NCBI GenBank assembly: GCA_021295785.1
Contig: JAGWBR010000010.1
Span: forward strand, 1 to 59,310
Source: Gemmatimonadota bacterium
GTDB taxonomy: Bacteria > Gemmatimonadota > Gemmatimonadetes > Palauibacterales > Palauibacteraceae
Length of the DNA stretch: 59,310 bases
Reading direction: 5' to 3'
Part shown: in pieces, positions 59,264 to 59,310 of the stretch
Layout: each line of letters begins with the position of its first letter
Position numbering within the stretch: the stretch's first letter is position 1
Position numbers and translations under genes: made by a program
The notes under the pieces: model-generated
Database searches by the model: none
Told to the model about the DNA's origin: nothing
Seen by the model: only the letters and a program-made list of their open reading frames with translations

Positions 59264-59310
59264 ATGAGCTTCACCCTCGGTGGGCCGCGTTTGCGGCCAA
59301 TCTGTGCTTG
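59264..59310 (+). CDS. Start of an unidentified gene, cut by the window end
   Basis: An ATG preceded by GGAAGGAG at five bases' distance opens a frame encoding MSFTLGGPRLRPICA before the window ends. The ribosome binding site is among the strongest in the window. Too little remains to name the product. Confidence 0.45.
   Translation, partial: MSFTLGGPRLRPICA

Overview
The window is about 59 kb of high-GC bacterial DNA in which every supportable gene lies on the + strand. The mix of genes suggests a diderm of the Gemmatimonadota type. Outer-membrane and lipid A machinery (BamA, Skp, Lpt, Lol, LpxA/B/C/D/K, Kds) sits beside genes better known from Firmicutes (an McsA-McsB arginine kinase with ClpC, and the bacillithiol enzyme BshC), plus RpoN and an LpxC-FabZ fusion. 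This placement is inferred from gene content and synteny only; no rRNA or tRNA gene is visible.

Layout: (1) 1-576, 3' end of a serpin gene, then a 363-bp gap with a hairpin and a possible promoter. (2) 940-5517, rpmF-plsX-fabD-fabG-acpP-fabF, lacking fabH, with fabG interrupted. (3) 5543-9754, purE, ispF, a DedA protein, a frameshifted xerC/xerD-type recombinase and an exported beta-barrel-like protein. (4) 9779-19965, Kdo and LPS transport: kdsB (interrupted), pyrG, kdsA, kdsC, lptC, a large lptA-like gene, lptB, rpoN and a glycosyltransferase. (5) 20033-24756, prfB with a programmed frameshift, lysS, lolC/E and lolD. (6) 24796-29117, a consensus sigma-54 promoter followed by an mcsA-mcsB fusion gene and clpC. 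(7) 29145-39469, bamA, skp, lpxD, lpxC-fabZ, lpxA, a Gfo/Idh oxidoreductase, a 43-aa membrane protein, lpxB and a DUF374-lpxK fusion. (8) 39466-52599, rlmH, a methyltransferase, bshC, a small membrane coiled-coil protein, murJ, uvrC, gltX, thrC, thiC and a PQQ-type dehydrogenase. (9) 52631-58961, a CusCBA-type Cu/Ag efflux cassette led by a small His-rich exported protein, then a gap with inverted repeats and the start of a further gene.

Most of the window works on the cell envelope: making fatty acids, Kdo and lipid A, carrying LPS, lipoproteins and porins outward, and flipping lipid II. Many neighbours overlap by ATGA or GTGA, which points to long translationally coupled operons.

The points most worth following are the sigma-54 promoter in front of mcsAB-clpC in a genome whose rpoN is also present, the McsA-McsB fusion, Cys4 zinc-ribbon-like N-terminal extensions on two aminoacyl-tRNA synthetases (LysS and GltX), the DUF374-LpxK fusion, and a sugar-nucleotide-type oxidoreductase plus a microprotein inside the lipid A operon. 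Two normally essential genes, fabG and kdsB, are broken exactly at poly-G tracts, and the fabG break carries an 82-bp foldback inverted repeat. Those breaks look like sequencing or assembly artefacts rather than biology.
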